12,143 bases of DNA from Sphingobacteriia bacterium (GCA_004294465.1 REAV01000180.1:1-12143), one strand, 5' to 3'. Positions 1 through 7,811 are shown, counted from the first letter of the stretch. A program made the numbers and translations. The notes: generated by a model from the letters alone, not told the origin.

Positions 1-1125
1 AAAAATATTGCTGAAGAATTTGCTAAACACAATAGGGTCTTATATGTAAACTCACCATTAGATAGAATAACAAAATGGCGTGGTAAAAAAGATAAGAAAA
101 TTCAAAAACGAATTAATGTTATTGCGGGAAAAGAAGCAGGGTTAATACAGTTAGGAGAAAATTTTTGGAATTTGTATCCTGATAGGTTGATTGAATCGAT
201 CAACTGGATTGGCAATCAAAGAATTTTTGAATGGCTGAATAAAATCAACAATAAAACATTTGCGGGGTCTATTCAAAGAGCCATAGATCAACTAGGGTTT
301 AGCAATATTATATTGTTTAATGATAATGATATGTTTCGTTGTTTTTATTTAGCTGATTATATAAAACCATTAGTAAGCATTTATTATTCTCGCGATTTTA
401 TGTTAGCGGTTGATTATTGGAAAAAGCATGGCGAAAAGTTGGAGCCAATGCTTATAGCAAAGTCCGATTTGTGTGTGGCTAACTCTACTTACCTGTCTGA
501 TTATTGTAAACAATACAATCCCAATTCTTATTATGTTGGTCAAGGATGTGATTTCACTATTTTTTCCGATCAAAAAAATTATAAAATTCCAGCTGATATA
601 TTGCCAATAAAAAGACCCATCATCGGTTATATTGGGGCTTTGCTTGCGTTAAGATTGGATTTGAAATTGCTGATTCATGTTGCAAAATCAAAACCAGATT
701 GGAGCATAGTTTTGGTAGGGCCAGAAGATGATCAGTTCAAAAACAGTGAGTTGCATTTATTGAGCAATGTTTTTTTCTTAGGTTCAAAGCCCCCAGATCT
801 TTTGCCTGATTATATTCATTCATTTGACATTTGTATTAACCCTCAATTGATAAGCCAGGTAACAATTGGTAATTATCCAAGAAAAATAGATGAATATTTG
901 GCAATGGGAAAGCCTGTTGTTGCTACAAAAACAGGCTTTATGGAATCGATTTTTAGCAGCTATACTTATCTTGGTATCAGCGGAGATGAATATATCGAGT
1001 TAATCAATTTGGCATTATTGGAAAACTCGGATGAAAAACAAGCAGATCGAAAGAAATTCGCATATACACATACATGGGAGAACAGTGTCGAAGCAATTTA
1101 TGATTCAATTTTAAAAGTTCATTAA
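1..1125 (+). CDS. Glycosyltransferase, GT4/GT1-like (GT-B fold), 5' end cut by window
   Basis: The frame is open from base 1 to the TAA at 1123-1125, giving 374 visible residues, so the true start lies upstream of the window; a TTG at 172 is internal. The opening residues (NIAEEFAKHNRVLYVNSPL) look like the N-terminal GT-B strand in which a glycosyltransferase positions its acceptor side. The C-terminal nucleotide-sugar domain starts near the IGYIG motif (visible residues 208-212), has LVGPED (238-243), and ends with the donor-binding segment PRKIDEYLAMGKPVV (about 293-307), typical of glycosyltransferase group 1. Expected role: transfer of a sugar from a nucleotide donor to a growing lipid-linked glycan at the cytoplasmic face. 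The sugar cannot be told. The GT8 gene follows after 9 nt, so the two are probably co-transcribed. Class is fairly certain; specificity is unknown. Confidence 0.88.
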   Translation, partial: KNIAEEFAKHNRVLYVNSPLDRITKWRGKKDKKIQKRINVIAGKEAGLIQLGENFWNLYPDRLIESINWIGNQRIFEWLNKINNKTFAGSIQRAIDQLGFSNIILFNDNDMFRCFYLADYIKPLVSIYYSRDFMLAVDYWKKHGEKLEPMLIAKSDLCVANSTYLSDYCKQYNPNSYYVGQGCDFTIFSDQKNYKIPADILPIKRPIIGYIGALLALRLDLKLLIHVAKSKPDWSIVLVGPEDDQFKNSELHLLSNVFFLGSKPPDLLPDYIHSFDICINPQLISQVTIGNYPRKIDEYLAMGKPVVATKTGFMESIFSSYTYLGISGDEYIELINLALLENSDEKQADRKKFAYTHTWENSVEAIYDSILKVH

Positions 1126-1134
1126 ATTGTCAAA

Positions 1135-2031
1135 ATGACTTCAACAGTTAAACGTTTATCGATTGTAGTTTCAACCGACAACCACTATTTAATTTTATTG
1201 GCTGTATTGATCAAGTCAATTGAAGAAAACAATAAAACTAACTTGCCAATTGACCTGTATGTTATTTCAGAAAATGTTACAGAGCAAAATAAAAGCAGTT
1301 TGGCAAAATCGATTAATCAATCAATAACTACTATTTATTGGTTCGAATTAGAAGAAATTGTACAAAAAAAATACAAAGTACCTTTTGATTGGACATCTTT
1401 CCCTCGCAATATTCACGCAAGACTCTATGTGCCTCATTTTATTCCTCTTGATATTGAAAAAATATTGTACTTAGATGTAGATATGGTTGTGTGTAAAGAC
1501 CTTCTGGAATTGTTTGAAGTTGATCTAGGTGATAATATTGTTGGAGCAGTTCTAGATCAACATGTTCATACTTTTTCTAATGAATGGGGGGGGATTAGAA
1601 ATTATAAAGAACTGGGCTTATCTCCTGATTCAGGATATTTCAATACAGGACTTTTAATGATCAATTGTGATGCTTGGAGAGCATTTGGAGTAACGGAAAA
1701 AGTCATAAATTGTATAGAGCAAAATAAAAAGCATGCAAATTTTCCAGATCAATATGGCCTAAATGTAGTGCTGGCTGATCGTTGGACAAATTACGATCCT
1801 TTATGGAATTATTTCAGTTTTGGAATCGAACAGCAACCATATTTGATTCATTTTGTAAAAAGAAAACCCATTTATAAATCATATCAGGGTAATTTAGATT
1901 ATAAGGCTATATTTCTTGGATTTTTAGCAAAAACTCAATGGAAAAACGAGCCAGAGATTAGTGAGTTTGGTAGATATCTTAAGAAGTTATCTAATGTTGC
2001 CAATAAAGTTTTTAAGGCTTTAGTTCAATGA
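1135..2031 (+). CDS. GT8-family glycosyltransferase (LPS glucosyl/galactosyltransferase-like)
   Basis: This 298-residue protein carries the GT8 hallmarks: an N-terminal nucleotide-binding strand with STDNHY (13-18), a metal-binding DxD (D114-V-D116 in ILYLDVDMVV), FNTGLLMIN (169-177), a DQ pair (205-206) and the C-terminal HFVKRKP segment (H239, K243-P244), corresponding to the family's HxxGxxKPW region. GT8 enzymes use UDP-Glc or UDP-Gal with a metal ion and retain the anomeric configuration; bacterial members usually add hexoses to LPS core or capsule. The ATG at 1135 has no clear Shine-Dalgarno site, as is usual here. The stop overlaps the flippase start by 4 nt (ATGA), suggesting translational coupling. 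Odd: a run of eight G at 1586-1593 inside an otherwise AT-rich gene (codons 151-153), where one-base slippage would truncate the protein before or at the FNTG motif. Family call is firm; the sugar is unknown. Confidence 0.9.
   Translation: MTSTVKRLSIVVSTDNHYLILLAVLIKSIEENNKTNLPIDLYVISENVTEQNKSSLAKSINQSITTIYWFELEEIVQKKYKVPFDWTSFPRNIHARLYVPHFIPLDIEKILYLDVDMVVCKDLLELFEVDLGDNIVGAVLDQHVHTFSNEWGGIRNYKELGLSPDSGYFNTGLLMINCDAWRAFGVTEKVINCIEQNKKHANFPDQYGLNVVLADRWTNYDPLWNYFSFGIEQQPYLIHFVKRKPIYKSYQGNLDYKAIFLGFLAKTQWKNEPEISEFGRYLKKLSNVANKVFKALVQ
1586..1593 (+). repeat. Homopolymeric G8 tract inside the GT8 gene
   Basis: Eight consecutive G encode the end of Trp and two Gly codons (TGG GGG GGG) in the GT8 coding sequence. 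It is the longest G run I see in the window; most surrounding sequence is AT-rich. A ninth G would bring a TAG (bases 1596-1598) into frame one codon after the tract. A seventh-G variant would read about 20 codons out of frame to a TAA at 1655-1657. Both lose the FNTG and C-terminal donor-binding parts. Whether the tract varies in a population is not known. Confidence 0.95.
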
Positions 2032-3383
2032 TTCAAGCGAAAAATATGTTTGCAAAATTATTTGATAAAATTAATAATAAGCATTTTTTGTCTTTAGCAG
2101 GGAATGGAGTAATGGCCGGATTGGCAATGCTTACATTAGCCATTTTATTCAGAGTACTTACTAAGGTTGATATTGGTTATTGGTTTTTTTATCAAACTTT
2201 ATTTGTATTGCTTGACACTTTTCGTTCAGGATTTTTACAAATGGCACTCATTTCGTTTTATAGTGGTACTGAAGAAACTACATCTAAGAAAGTTATAGGG
2301 TCTATATGGTATATAGCAATTATCATTACATTCCTGTTTGTTGGCATCAATTTGATCATTTATCCATTTAGTAAATTCTTTAATGACCCAGCTATTATTT
2401 TAACAATCAAATGGTTTGGAATCACTTTTTTAGCTACTCTTCCTTCCAATATTGCATCCTGGATTATGCAAGCTGATCAACGTTTTGATCGTTTATTAAT
2501 CCTAAGAGTTTTAAACCAGGGATCATTTATTATTGGTGTACTTATTTGCGTTTTTATTAATACCATTAATTTACAAAACTTATTTTTATTAAATTTTGTT
2601 GTCAATCTTTTAGGCAGCATTGTTACAATTTTTTTAGGTTGGACAAAAATTAATTGGATTGTATTTAGAACTGGTGAGTATGTAAAAAAGATTTATCATT
2701 ATGGAAAATACAGTGTTGGTGCCTCAGTTAGCACAAGCCTTTTAAGAAGTTCAGATACTTTTATTATTACTTATCTATTAGGTCCTTCAGCATTGGCTAT
2801 TTATAATATACCTGTTCGATTAATGGAGTTTATTGAAATTCCACTACGAAGCATGGTTTCGACAGGGATGGCTTCTATCGCCAAAGCATATAATAGAAAT
2901 AATTTAAAAGAAGTTGGCTATATCCTTCAAAAGTATGCGGGTACATTATCGGTGGCGTTCATTCCAATTGCTATTCTGGCTATTTCATTAGCTGATATTG
3001 GAGTTGGACTTTTAGGTGGAGGTAAATATTTGGGAACAGAAGCGGCTAATTTTTATAGAATTTCGATGATTTTTGCAATTTTTTATCCAATTGACCGATT
3101 TATTGGGGTCAGTTTGGATGTTATTCAACAACCAAGAATTAATTTTATTAAAGTGTTGTTGATGTCATTGATGAATATTGTTGGCGATTTTGCAGGGATC
3201 TTAATTTTCGGCAATATTTATGGGGTAGCATTAGGAACGCTTTTTCCTTTGTGTATAGGCGTATTTTTCGGATATTATCATTTAAGTAAGTATGTTAATT
3301 TTAAACTGAGCAATATATTTATTTTTGGATATATTCAGGTTAGAAGGATTCTTCGGAAAAATGTAAAATATTTTAAAAAGTAA
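2028..3383 (+). CDS. Polysaccharide/O-antigen flippase, Wzx-like (MOP superfamily)
   Basis: This 451-residue protein is hydrophobic along nearly its whole length, with roughly 12-14 predicted membrane segments separated by short basic loops. That matches the size and shape of Wzx/RfbX flippases of the MOP (multidrug/oligosaccharidyl-lipid/polysaccharide) superfamily. Such proteins move undecaprenyl-linked repeat units from the cytoplasmic to the periplasmic face. The segment around residues 225-275 (YGKYSVGASVSTSLLRSSD, then YLLGPSALAIYNIPVRL) resembles the conserved middle of the family, where a second half-repeat begins. The start at 2028 overlaps the GT8 stop (ATGA), which favours it over the ATG at 2046. 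The stop TAA shares a base with the next ATG (TAATG). Its place between glycosyltransferases supports the flippase role over drug export. Substrate is unknown; the polymerase partner is not in view. Confidence 0.87.
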   Translation: MIQAKNMFAKLFDKINNKHFLSLAGNGVMAGLAMLTLAILFRVLTKVDIGYWFFYQTLFVLLDTFRSGFLQMALISFYSGTEETTSKKVIGSIWYIAIIITFLFVGINLIIYPFSKFFNDPAIILTIKWFGITFLATLPSNIASWIMQADQRFDRLLILRVLNQGSFIIGVLICVFINTINLQNLFLLNFVVNLLGSIVTIFLGWTKINWIVFRTGEYVKKIYHYGKYSVGASVSTSLLRSSDTFIITYLLGPSALAIYNIPVRLMEFIEIPLRSMVSTGMASIAKAYNRNNLKEVGYILQKYAGTLSVAFIPIAILAISLADIGVGLLGGGKYLGTEAANFYRISMIFAIFYPIDRFIGVSLDVIQQPRINFIKVLLMSLMNIVGDFAGILIFGNIYGVALGTLFPLCIGVFFGYYHLSKYVNFKLSNIFIFGYIQVRRILRKNVKYFKK

Positions 3384-4237
3384 TGAAATTAATCCATCTC
3401 ATATTAGCACATGATCCAGCAGGGTTAAGTCAACTTGAGCGATTGGTTAATCAATTGATTTATAGGGACTCAATAATTTATATACATGTTGACTTGAAAA
3501 CTGATTTGAGTATTTTTAAGAATCATTTCAACAATAATTCTACTGTTAGATTTATTAATAATCGTGTAAGCGTTAAATGGGCTAGCTATACAATGGTAGA
3601 AGCTGAACTTAATAGTTTTCAGCAAATAATAAACGAAGAACCAGACTTTGATTTTTTAAATTTGTTGAGCTCCCAGGATTATCCAATAAGACCTATTGGT
3701 GAATTCTACCAATTCTTATCACTTAATATTGGAAAAGCGTTCATGCATTGTTTGGATATAGAAACTGAATGGATAGAAGCAAAGCAAAGATTTACTAAAT
3801 ATCATTTTGTAAATCATGATTTCAGAGGCATTTATCTTATTCAAAATATTGTAAATTCAATATTACCTGAAAGGAGGATTCCATCAGATTTAGTTATTAA
3901 GGGGAGGTCACAATGGTTTACCATCTCCCGAAAGCATATCGAATACGTTCTTGAAACTTTAAAAATGAACAAAGCCATTGTGCGCTTTTTTAAATTCACA
4001 TGGTCACCAGATGAATTGGTTTTTCAAACATTGTTATTTAATTCACCCTATCAAAATGACATTGTCAATAATAATTTAAGATATATCGACTGGTCTGAAC
4101 AAAAGAAAAATCCTAAAATCTTAACGGAAGTCGATTTTGAAGCAATTATCCAATCCGGAAACTTCTTTGCAAGAAAATTCAATTTATCTGCAAGTAGCAG
4201 CATACTTAATTTGATAGATATACAAATTAGTGGGTAG
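3383..4237 (+). CDS. GT14-like glycosyltransferase (core-2/I-branching enzyme family)
   Basis: This 284-residue protein matches the Core-2/I-Branching family (GT14) in order: MKLIHLILAHDPAGLSQLERL at the N-terminus, IHVD (34-37), WASYTMVEAEL (66-76), LLSSQDYPIRP (94-104), GRSQWFTISRKH (174-185), SPDELVFQTLL (208-218) and FFARKF (261-266) near the end. Animal members add beta-1,6-GlcNAc branches; plant and bacterial relatives include xylosyltransferases and unassigned polysaccharide enzymes. GT14 enzymes invert configuration and lack a DxD motif, and none is visible here. No signal peptide or membrane anchor is seen, so a cytoplasmic, membrane-associated place is inferred. The ATG overlaps the flippase stop by one base, making this the last gene of the tightly coupled block. 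It may add a side branch to the repeat unit. Family is well supported; linkage and sugar are guesses. Confidence 0.85.
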   Translation: MKLIHLILAHDPAGLSQLERLVNQLIYRDSIIYIHVDLKTDLSIFKNHFNNNSTVRFINNRVSVKWASYTMVEAELNSFQQIINEEPDFDFLNLLSSQDYPIRPIGEFYQFLSLNIGKAFMHCLDIETEWIEAKQRFTKYHFVNHDFRGIYLIQNIVNSILPERRIPSDLVIKGRSQWFTISRKHIEYVLETLKMNKAIVRFFKFTWSPDELVFQTLLFNSPYQNDIVNNNLRYIDWSEQKKNPKILTEVDFEAIIQSGNFFARKFNLSASSSILNLIDIQISG

Positions 4238-4283
4238 TATTTTTTGATTTCTCCTCTAATTTTCAAGCGAATAATAAAATGAT

Positions 4284-4313
4284 TTTGAGTTAAAAATGGT
4301 AACTTTAAGTTTT
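4284..4313 (+). promoter_or_regulatory. Possible Bacteroidota-type promoter before the methyltransferase gene
   Basis: In the 100-nt gap after the GT14 gene a TTTG (4284-4287) is followed after 18 nt by TAAGTTTT (4306-4313), one mismatch from the -7 consensus TAnnTTTG. It lies about 25 nt before the ATG at 4338. In such AT-rich sequence a chance match is quite possible. If real, the methyltransferase could be transcribed apart from the upstream block. Confidence 0.3.
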
Positions 4314-4337
4314 ATATGATACCTTAAAAATTTCGTT

Positions 4338-5072
4338 ATGAAAATAAGAAACCCAAAATCCAGAATGGATTTAAATATCAAGTCGAGTGATCGGGTTTTG
4401 GAAGTTGGAGGCGGGCATAATCCGCATCCACGTTCAAATGTTGTTGTAGATAAATTTGCAGATAGTAATTTTCATAGAAGTGGTGATATTGCAGTTCTCA
4501 AAAATCAAACATTCATGGAGGCCGATGGCGAAAACCTCCCATTTAAAGACAATGAATTTGATTATGTGATTTGTTGCCAAGTATTGGAGCATGTTGAGAA
4601 TCCGGTTAAATTTTTAGCAGAGCAATTCAGAGTTGCCAAAAGAGGTTATATAGAAACGCCATCATTATTGGGTGAGAATCTTTTTCCAAGGGAGTCCCAC
4701 AAATGGATTTTACATGAGCACAATGATGTGCTTTATTTGCTAGACAAGCAAAAAATGGGTTTTCATCATGGGTATGATTTGGGAGTGCTCATTCAAGATT
4801 ATTTACCTAAACATTCCATTGGTTTTAAAATAGTAGAAAGAACACATCCTAATCTTATTTCAATTCGTATTGAATGGGAAACGGATTTCGCTTATGAAAT
4901 TGAGCCTCAGGATCCTGCAATTAGAAAATATTTTACTGATAAGTGGTCTTTGGAATGGGGGAATGATTTCTTTCCACCAAGATCAAAAGGTCAGGAATTA
5001 TTAAGCACTATTGCTGCTTTTGCGGATATTGTAAAAACAATTTTCATCTCTACTTTTATAAAAAAGAAGTAG
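4338..5072 (+). CDS. Class I SAM-dependent methyltransferase (Methyltransf_11-like)
   Basis: This 244-residue protein has a Rossmann methyltransferase core: motif I VLEVGGGHNPHP (20-31) binding S-adenosylmethionine, VVVDKF (35-40) with the acidic residue that usually holds the ribose, EADGENLPF (61-69), and motif IV-like FDYVICCQVLEHVENP (74-89). The GHNPHP form of motif I and the HKWILHEH segment (121-128) recall methyltransferases common in polysaccharide loci. It may methylate a sugar or a lipid-linked glycan, or cap a chain; the acceptor is not shown. It is separated from the GT14 gene by 100 nt and meets a minus-strand gene 6 nt beyond its stop with no visible terminator. Fold call is secure, substrate is open. 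Confidence 0.85.
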   Translation: MKIRNPKSRMDLNIKSSDRVLEVGGGHNPHPRSNVVVDKFADSNFHRSGDIAVLKNQTFMEADGENLPFKDNEFDYVICCQVLEHVENPVKFLAEQFRVAKRGYIETPSLLGENLFPRESHKWILHEHNDVLYLLDKQKMGFHHGYDLGVLIQDYLPKHSIGFKIVERTHPNLISIRIEWETDFAYEIEPQDPAIRKYFTDKWSLEWGNDFFPPRSKGQELLSTIAAFADIVKTIFISTFIKKK

Positions 5073-5078
5073 TTCAAT

Positions 5079-5567
5079 TTATACATCTTTTTCTTTTGCG
5101 ATAAATGCACGAATAAAGAGATAGATGCCGATAAAGATGATCACCAGGGCAAATAAATCCATTACTGTAAAGCCATCGTATTCATTAAAATAAAAAATCG
5201 TTGCGATTTCAAATTCTGGTGTAGCTGGTGTGACAATTAAGATGAATCCTATTGTTATGAATAATAACCCAGCTGAAAATATAGCTAAAGATGAAAACCA
5301 TCTTACTGCGCTATGTTTTATATAAGTTGAATTCATCAAACTATTCCGCTTATTTAATTTGTTCAGATCTAAATGAATCAAATTTTGTGAATGATCTGTT
5401 TGAGGATTTTTTTGAAATGTATCTGTTCTGCTTGAAATCAACGCATCTTTCAGTGTTTGTTCTATTTCTTTTCTCTTATACTCTGGAATTGCTGTTTTTT
5501 GTAGTTCCCCCAGGAAATCCTGAAATGATTTATCTAAATCTGTAAAAGAAGGTTGTTCCATCCCCAT
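5079..5567 (-). CDS. Small two-TM membrane protein of unknown function
   Basis: I do not recognise this family. From the ATG at 5567 it encodes 162 residues; a TTG two codons earlier (5573) and an ATG two codons later (5561) are alternative starts, and no Shine-Dalgarno site decides between them. The first ~45 residues are polar and probably helical (around FQDFLGELQKTAIP and RKEIEQTLKDAL). A Gln/Asn/Ser-rich linker follows. Then come two hydrophobic segments: one in SSLAIFSAGLLFITIGFILIV and a second in MDLFALVIIFIGIYLFIRAF near the C-terminus, joined by a short loop with acidic residues. The end is charged (AKEKDV). Two TM helices with a cytoplasmic N-terminal region is the likely topology. 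It lies opposite in strand to the glycan genes on both sides, converging on the methyltransferase and diverging from the GT2 gene. A plus-strand frame overlapping it (5291-5545) is less protein-like. Confidence 0.6.
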   Translation of the reverse strand: MGMEQPSFTDLDKSFQDFLGELQKTAIPEYKRKEIEQTLKDALISSRTDTFQKNPQTDHSQNLIHLDLNKLNKRNSLMNSTYIKHSAVRWFSSLAIFSAGLLFITIGFILIVTPATPEFEIATIFYFNEYDGFTVMDLFALVIIFIGIYLFIRAFIAKEKDV

Positions 5568-5594
5568 ATTCAATCAATTTTTTACTTATTGCGC

Positions 5595-5610
5595 TAATTT
5601 AAATAAATTA
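5595..5610. repeat. 16-bp AT-only dyad in a divergent intergenic region
   Basis: TAATTTAAATAAATTA has perfect 7-bp arms around a 2-bp centre. It sits in the 69-nt gap between the minus-strand two-TM gene and the plus-strand GT2 gene, where both promoters must lie if each has its own. Such symmetry could be an operator, but only A and T are involved, so chance is a real alternative. No convincing -33/-7 promoter was found in the gap on either strand. Confidence 0.3.
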
Positions 5611-5636
5611 CAACACTTATCTATTTATTTCATCAA

Positions 5637-6548
5637 ATGAGTAAAGTTTCTATCATTACTGTAAACTTCAATCATAGTCATGTTACTGACGATTTACTGG
5701 ATTCCATCATTCAATACAATACCTATGTGAATATCGAAGTTATTGTTGTAGATAATGGAAGTACAATCGATCCAGTCCCAAACTGGAGGGTTAAATATCC
5801 TGAATTTATTTTTATTCCATCAGAACAAAATCTCGGATTTGCAGGTGGCAATAATCTTGGAATTAAAGCATCAACAGGGGATTTCCTTTTCTTGGTGAAT
5901 AACGACACTGTATTTACACCTACTCTGATTGAGCAATTAATGAGTACTTTACTAAAACATCCAAATGTTGGTATGGTATCTCCTAAGATATTATATTTTG
6001 ATCAGCCAACAATTTTACAATATGCCGGGTATACTGATATGAATTTTTATACTGCCAGAAATGCTTGTATTGGACAATATGAAACTGATCATGGACAATA
6101 CGATGACTTGGAGGGAAAAACAGGGTATGCTCATGGAGCTGCAATGATGCTTAAAAGGTCGGTTATCAATAAAGCTGGGTTAATGTTTGAAGGTTTTTTC
6201 CTTTATTATGAAGAATTAGATTGGTGTGAAAGTATAAAAAGGGCAGGTTTTGAAATATGGGTGAATATGAAAACCAGTATTTATCATAAAGAATCTGTTT
6301 CAGTTGGTAAGAAAACTGCTTTAAAAGAATATTTTATGAACCGAAATAGGATTTTATTCATTAGAAGGAATGCGAATGGGTTCAAAAAGATTGTTTTTTA
6401 TGTTTACTTTATAATCTTCGTTGTAGTAAGAAACTGTATAGAATATATTAAAAACGGAAATAGGTCATTTATAAGACAACTATTCCGTGCAATTTGGTGG
6501 AACTTTACGCAAAGTAAGAACAGCCTTTTTTTAGGGTATAAGCAATAA
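5637..6548 (+). CDS. GT2-family glycosyltransferase, rhamnosyltransferase (WbbL)-like
   Basis: This 303-residue protein opens with the GT-A strand VSIITVNFNH (4-13), then VVDNGS (37-42), NLGFAGGNNLGI (65-76) and NND (88-90) in the position of the metal-binding DxD. The acceptor part has GYAHGAAMMLKR (163-174), the catalytic-base-like segment YYEELDWCESIKRAG (190-204) and YHKES (216-220). The NLGFAGGNN motif is characteristic of the WbbL-like rhamnosyltransferase branch of GT2, which inverts configuration and uses dTDP-rhamnose; other donors occur, so rhamnose is only likely. The segment KKIVFYVYFIIFVVV (about 250-264) may anchor the C-terminus to the inner membrane. It starts at the ATG at 5637 and is followed after 8 nt by a second GT2 gene, so the two probably form one transcript. 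Confidence 0.88.
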   Translation: MSKVSIITVNFNHSHVTDDLLDSIIQYNTYVNIEVIVVDNGSTIDPVPNWRVKYPEFIFIPSEQNLGFAGGNNLGIKASTGDFLFLVNNDTVFTPTLIEQLMSTLLKHPNVGMVSPKILYFDQPTILQYAGYTDMNFYTARNACIGQYETDHGQYDDLEGKTGYAHGAAMMLKRSVINKAGLMFEGFFLYYEELDWCESIKRAGFEIWVNMKTSIYHKESVSVGKKTALKEYFMNRNRILFIRRNANGFKKIVFYVYFIIFVVVRNCIEYIKNGNRSFIRQLFRAIWWNFTQSKNSLFLGYKQ

Positions 6549-6556
6549 TATTTTTT

Positions 6557-7738
6557 ATGAAAATCATTTTCTGGGTTGCCATTTTTTTTATTTTTTACAC
6601 CTATATCGGTTATGGGTTGTTACTTTATTTGCTACTGATTTTCAAAAGAATATTCTTAAAAAAGCCAGTAAAGGAGTTTTTGAGTTATACTCCTACGGTA
6701 ACGATTGTTGTAGCTGCCTATAATGAAGCATATATCATCGAAGAAAAAATTTTAAATACCCTGGCGCTTAATTATCCATCTGATTGCATTGAGTATATTT
6801 TTATTACTGATGGTTCTACAGATGAAACATCCTCAATTGTAGCTAAGTATCCTAATATAAAGGGGATGCATCAAACTCAAAGAAATGGCAAGATAGCAGC
6901 TGTTCATAGAGCAATGAAAGAAGTTAAATCTGATATTGTAATATTTACGGATGCAAATACGATGGTGAATAAAGAGGCAATTATCAATATTTGCAGACAT
7001 TATATTGATCCAACTGTTGGTGCTATTGCAGGGGAAAAGCGAGTTCAAATCGAAAGCCAATCTGATGCAACAGCAGGGGAGGGATTTTATTGGAAATATG
7101 AATCAAAACTTAAACAATGGGATTCTGAATTATATTCTGTAGTAGGAGCCGCAGGTGAATTATTTAGCATCCGTTCTTCATTGTACCAGCCTGTAGAGCC
7201 AGATACTATTCTGGATGATTTTATGATTTCCATGAATATTGCAGTAAAAGGATATCGAATAGTGTATGAACCATCAGCTTTTGCAACTGAAACTGCTTCG
7301 GCGAATACCAATGAAGAATTGAAAAGAAAAATTAGAATAGCGGCTGGAGGAATACAATCTACTATAAGATTATGGCCACTTTTCATACCATTCAAAAACC
7401 CAATTTTGACTTTTGAATTTATTAGTCATAGGGTTTTACGATGGGTAGTAACACCTTATTTAATGATTGGAGCACTGATATTAAATGTGCTATTGGTGAA
7501 ACAAACAGGTATTATCTCAATTTATGGATTGATGCTTCTAGGCCAGAGCTCTATTTTTTTAGCAGCAATTTTTGGGTGGATATTAGAGAAACAAAAACTG
7601 AAAGTGAAAGTTTTCTTTATACCTTATTATTTCTGTTTAATGAATTATGCAGTAATTGCCGGAACGTATCGGTATTTCTTTACCAAGCAATCTGTTTTAT
7701 GGGAAAAGGCTAAACGTAAAGAGGCAGCAAAACTGTAA
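6557..7738 (+). CDS. Membrane-bound GT2-family glycosyltransferase
   Basis: This 393-residue protein has one N-terminal membrane segment (about 4-30), a cytoplasmic GT2 catalytic domain, and about three C-terminal membrane segments (about 297-315, 320-341, 352-376). Catalytic motifs are VVAAYNE (51-57), TDGSTDE (84-90), RNGKIAAV (109-116), TDAN (131-134), LDDF (219-222) and RKIRIAAGGIQ (257-267). This is the layout of cellulose/hyaluronan/chitin-synthase relatives. The usual QxxRW of processive synthases is not present in that form; RKIRxxxGGIQ takes its place, a variant seen in many membrane GT2 enzymes of uncertain processivity. It may add a backbone sugar to a lipid-linked intermediate, or act as a small synthase. 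It follows the preceding GT2 gene by 8 nt. Class is firm; product is unknown. Confidence 0.86.
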   Translation: MKIIFWVAIFFIFYTYIGYGLLLYLLLIFKRIFLKKPVKEFLSYTPTVTIVVAAYNEAYIIEEKILNTLALNYPSDCIEYIFITDGSTDETSSIVAKYPNIKGMHQTQRNGKIAAVHRAMKEVKSDIVIFTDANTMVNKEAIINICRHYIDPTVGAIAGEKRVQIESQSDATAGEGFYWKYESKLKQWDSELYSVVGAAGELFSIRSSLYQPVEPDTILDDFMISMNIAVKGYRIVYEPSAFATETASANTNEELKRKIRIAAGGIQSTIRLWPLFIPFKNPILTFEFISHRVLRWVVTPYLMIGALILNVLLVKQTGIISIYGLMLLGQSSIFLAAIFGWILEKQKLKVKVFFIPYYFCLMNYAVIAGTYRYFFTKQSVLWEKAKRKEAAKL

Positions 7739-7811
7739 AAAATGGAATCTTTACTGTCAGTTTTTAATGATAACTTTATACAATTGAGCTACACTTTAGT
7801 ATTAAAATAAT

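Noticed and set aside
1364..1371. A8 tract in the GT8 gene
   Set aside because: Runs of A of this length are expected in such AT-rich sequence and carry little weight compared with the G8 tract.
5291..5545. Plus-strand 84-codon frame rich in Phe, Leu and Tyr
   Set aside because: It lies wholly opposite the two-TM gene, and its composition is what the complement of that gene would give; no start signal or family likeness.
7087..7395. Minus-strand 102-codon frame
   Set aside because: Opposite the catalytic domain of the membrane GT2, whose motifs are intact; shadow frame.
7729..7765. Imperfect hairpin AAAACTG...CAGTTTT followed by five T after the membrane GT2 gene
   Set aside because: The stem is almost all A-T, begins inside the coding sequence and needs a 4-nt bulge, so it is too weak to call a terminator.
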